Assembly: GCF_009846525.1 (NCBI RefSeq)
Contig: NZ_CP024621.1
Coordinates: 248,001 to 312,000, forward strand
Source: Halomonas meridiana
GTDB lineage: Bacteria; Pseudomonadota; Gammaproteobacteria; Pseudomonadales; Halomonadaceae
DNA: 64,000 bases
Direction: 5' to 3'
Below, in pieces: positions 62,903 through 64,000 of this stretch. The number at the start of each line of letters is the position of its first letter. The first letter of the stretch is position 1. Below the pieces are notes generated by a model, which was given only the letters and a program-made list of their open reading frames with translations, did no database searches and was not told the origin of the DNA. The translations under genes were made by a program, and so were the position numbers.

Positions 62903-64000
62903 TGACCGGGCGACGGCGTTTGCTCAGGCGGTAGCGGACGGTGAACTGATTGCGGGGCCCCAAGTGCGCGATGCCTGCGCACGCCACTTGCGCGATCTGG
63001 AAGAGAGCGAAGCACGCGGCCTTTATTGGGATCTGGGCGCGGCCAACCACGCCATTGGTTTTTTTGAGGAAGTACTACGGCTCAACGGTGGGCGCTTTGA
63101 AGGTGAGCCGTTTCACCTGCTGCCGTGGCAGGCGTTCATCGTCGGTTGCCTCTACGGCTGGAAATCAGATGACGGCTGGCGGCGCTTCCGCGTGGCGTAC
63201 GTTGAAACGGCGAAGGGCTCGGGCAAGTCGCCACTGGCGGCAGGCGTGGGCCTCTATGGCTTGGTGGCCGATGGAGAGGAGCGCGCCGAAGTCTACGCGG
63301 CCGCGACGAAGAAAGACCAGGCGCAAATCCTGTTCCGCGACGCGGTGGCCATGGTCGATCAGTCGCCGCTGCTCGCCACGCGCATCGTCAAATCGGGCGC
63401 GGTGGGCAAGGAGTACAACCTAGCCTTTCACAAAACGAGCAGCTTCTTTCGCACGGTGGCGGCTGACGATGGGCAATCAGGCCCACGGCCACACGTCGCG
63501 CTGCTGGATGAAATTCACGAGCACAAAACCCCGCTAGTAGTAGAGATGATGCGGGCCGGTACCAAGAGCCGCGAGCAAGCGCTGATCTTCATGATCACCA
63601 ACTCTGGTACCGACCGACTATCGGTATGTTGGGACTACCACGACTACGCGGTAAAGGTAGCCAGTGGCGCGCTGGAAGACGATTCGTTCTTCGGCTTCGT
63701 CTGCTGCCTGGATGAAACCGACGACCCGTTTGAAAGCGAAGAGTGCTGGTACAAGGCCAACCCATCGTTGGCGTATGGCATCCCCGGCTTGAAGTACTTG
63801 CGTGAGCAGGTGACCCAAGCACGCGGCATGCCCAGTAAAGAGGCCACCGTTAAGCGTCTCAACTTCTGCATGTGGGTGCAGGCGGACAACCCCGCGATCA
63901 GTCGCGATGCTTGGTTAGCCACGCAAGATAAAGAGTTTGATCACGATAGCCTGCTAGGCCGCCGCTGTTACGCGGGGCTGGATCTCTCCAGTACCCAGGA
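62865..64000 (+). CDS. terL: Phage terminase large subunit (3' partial)
   Basis: The frame from ATG 62865 is open to the window edge (378 codons seen). It begins MSKKKPPQNTVCDDRATAFAQ. The ATPase domain has Walker A TAKGSGKSP (~116), Walker B LLDEIHE (~213) and the motif III-like FMITNSG; the nuclease domain begins at CYAGLDLS near the end. It is the packaging motor. HK97-type, consistent with the P27 small subunit and the HNH protein. Confidence 0.95.
   Translation, partial: MSKKKPPQNTVCDDRATAFAQAVADGELIAGPQVRDACARHLRDLEESEARGLYWDLGAANHAIGFFEEVLRLNGGRFEGEPFHLLPWQAFIVGCLYGWKSDDGWRRFRVAYVETAKGSGKSPLAAGVGLYGLVADGEERAEVYAAATKKDQAQILFRDAVAMVDQSPLLATRIVKSGAVGKEYNLAFHKTSSFFRTVAADDGQSGPRPHVALLDEIHEHKTPLVVEMMRAGTKSREQALIFMITNSGTDRLSVCWDYHDYAVKVASGALEDDSFFGFVCCLDETDDPFESEECWYKANPSLAYGIPGLKYLREQVTQARGMPSKEATVKRLNFCMWVQADNPAISRDAWLATQDKEFDHDSLLGRRCYAGLDLSSTQ

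Overview
The window looks like the chromosome of a halophilic gammaproteobacterium of the Halomonas/Vreelandella type. This rests on high-GC coding, ispB/rplU/rpmA/obgE/proB in gammaproteobacterial order, an NhaD-type Na+/H+ antiporter, a CaCA exchanger and many c-di-GMP enzymes. The assignment is an inference from gene content; no search was run.

Bases 1-44650 are host chromosome. Left to right they hold: a 5'-truncated LOV-GGDEF-EAL photoreceptor; a GIY-YIG protein and an HDAC-like deacetylase; a FAN1-type nuclease translationally coupled to a nuclease-helicase of the DinG/XPD family; tRNA-Pro(CGG); ispB facing rplU-rpmA-cgtA-proB; a DUF1853 protein; a glutamate-type dehydrogenase; a divergent PepSY pair with a response regulator and histidine kinase; a PhoD-like phosphatase; an EAL-CBS-GGDEF gene with a frameshift; a phnDCEE phosphonate/phosphate-ester importer with a histidine phosphatase; an NlpC/P60 lipoprotein; an MCP; two more GGDEF-EAL proteins; small proteins; nhaD; a peptide-type ABC operon whose first permease gene carries an in-frame amber stop; an orphan TAXI binding protein; and a Ca2+/Na+ antiporter. 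Direct repeats with 11-bp period resembling Pho boxes lie upstream of the EAL-CBS-GGDEF gene and of phnD. This suggests that phosphate limitation controls both phosphonate uptake and a c-di-GMP enzyme.

From about 44655 to beyond 64000 lies a lambdoid/HK97-like prophage integrated at the 3' end of ssrA (tmRNA). Only the displaced tmRNA 3' fragment is in the window. The order is: att site; a Panacea-type toxin-antitoxin pair; int and xis; a leftward early operon (ASCH, DUF2303 and KilAC proteins and several unknowns); an HsdR_N-type nuclease directly downstream of a cI-like repressor; cro; cII; a TraR zinc finger; a PriCT/Toprim primase and a DUF5906 helicase; an iteron-rich candidate origin with a DnaA box; a Q-like regulator; an IS3-family element; amidase, holin and Rz/Rz1; an HNH nuclease; and terminase small and large subunits, the last running off the window.

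The prophage switch is readable in the DNA. One 16-bp palindrome, GGTAAATGTATTTACC, occurs at both the early-left and the cro promoter. The nuclease gene lies between cI and the left operator with its own terminator, which is where lambda carries rexAB, so it is a good candidate for a lysogenically expressed anti-phage function. The IS element separates the late regulator from the lysis and packaging genes.
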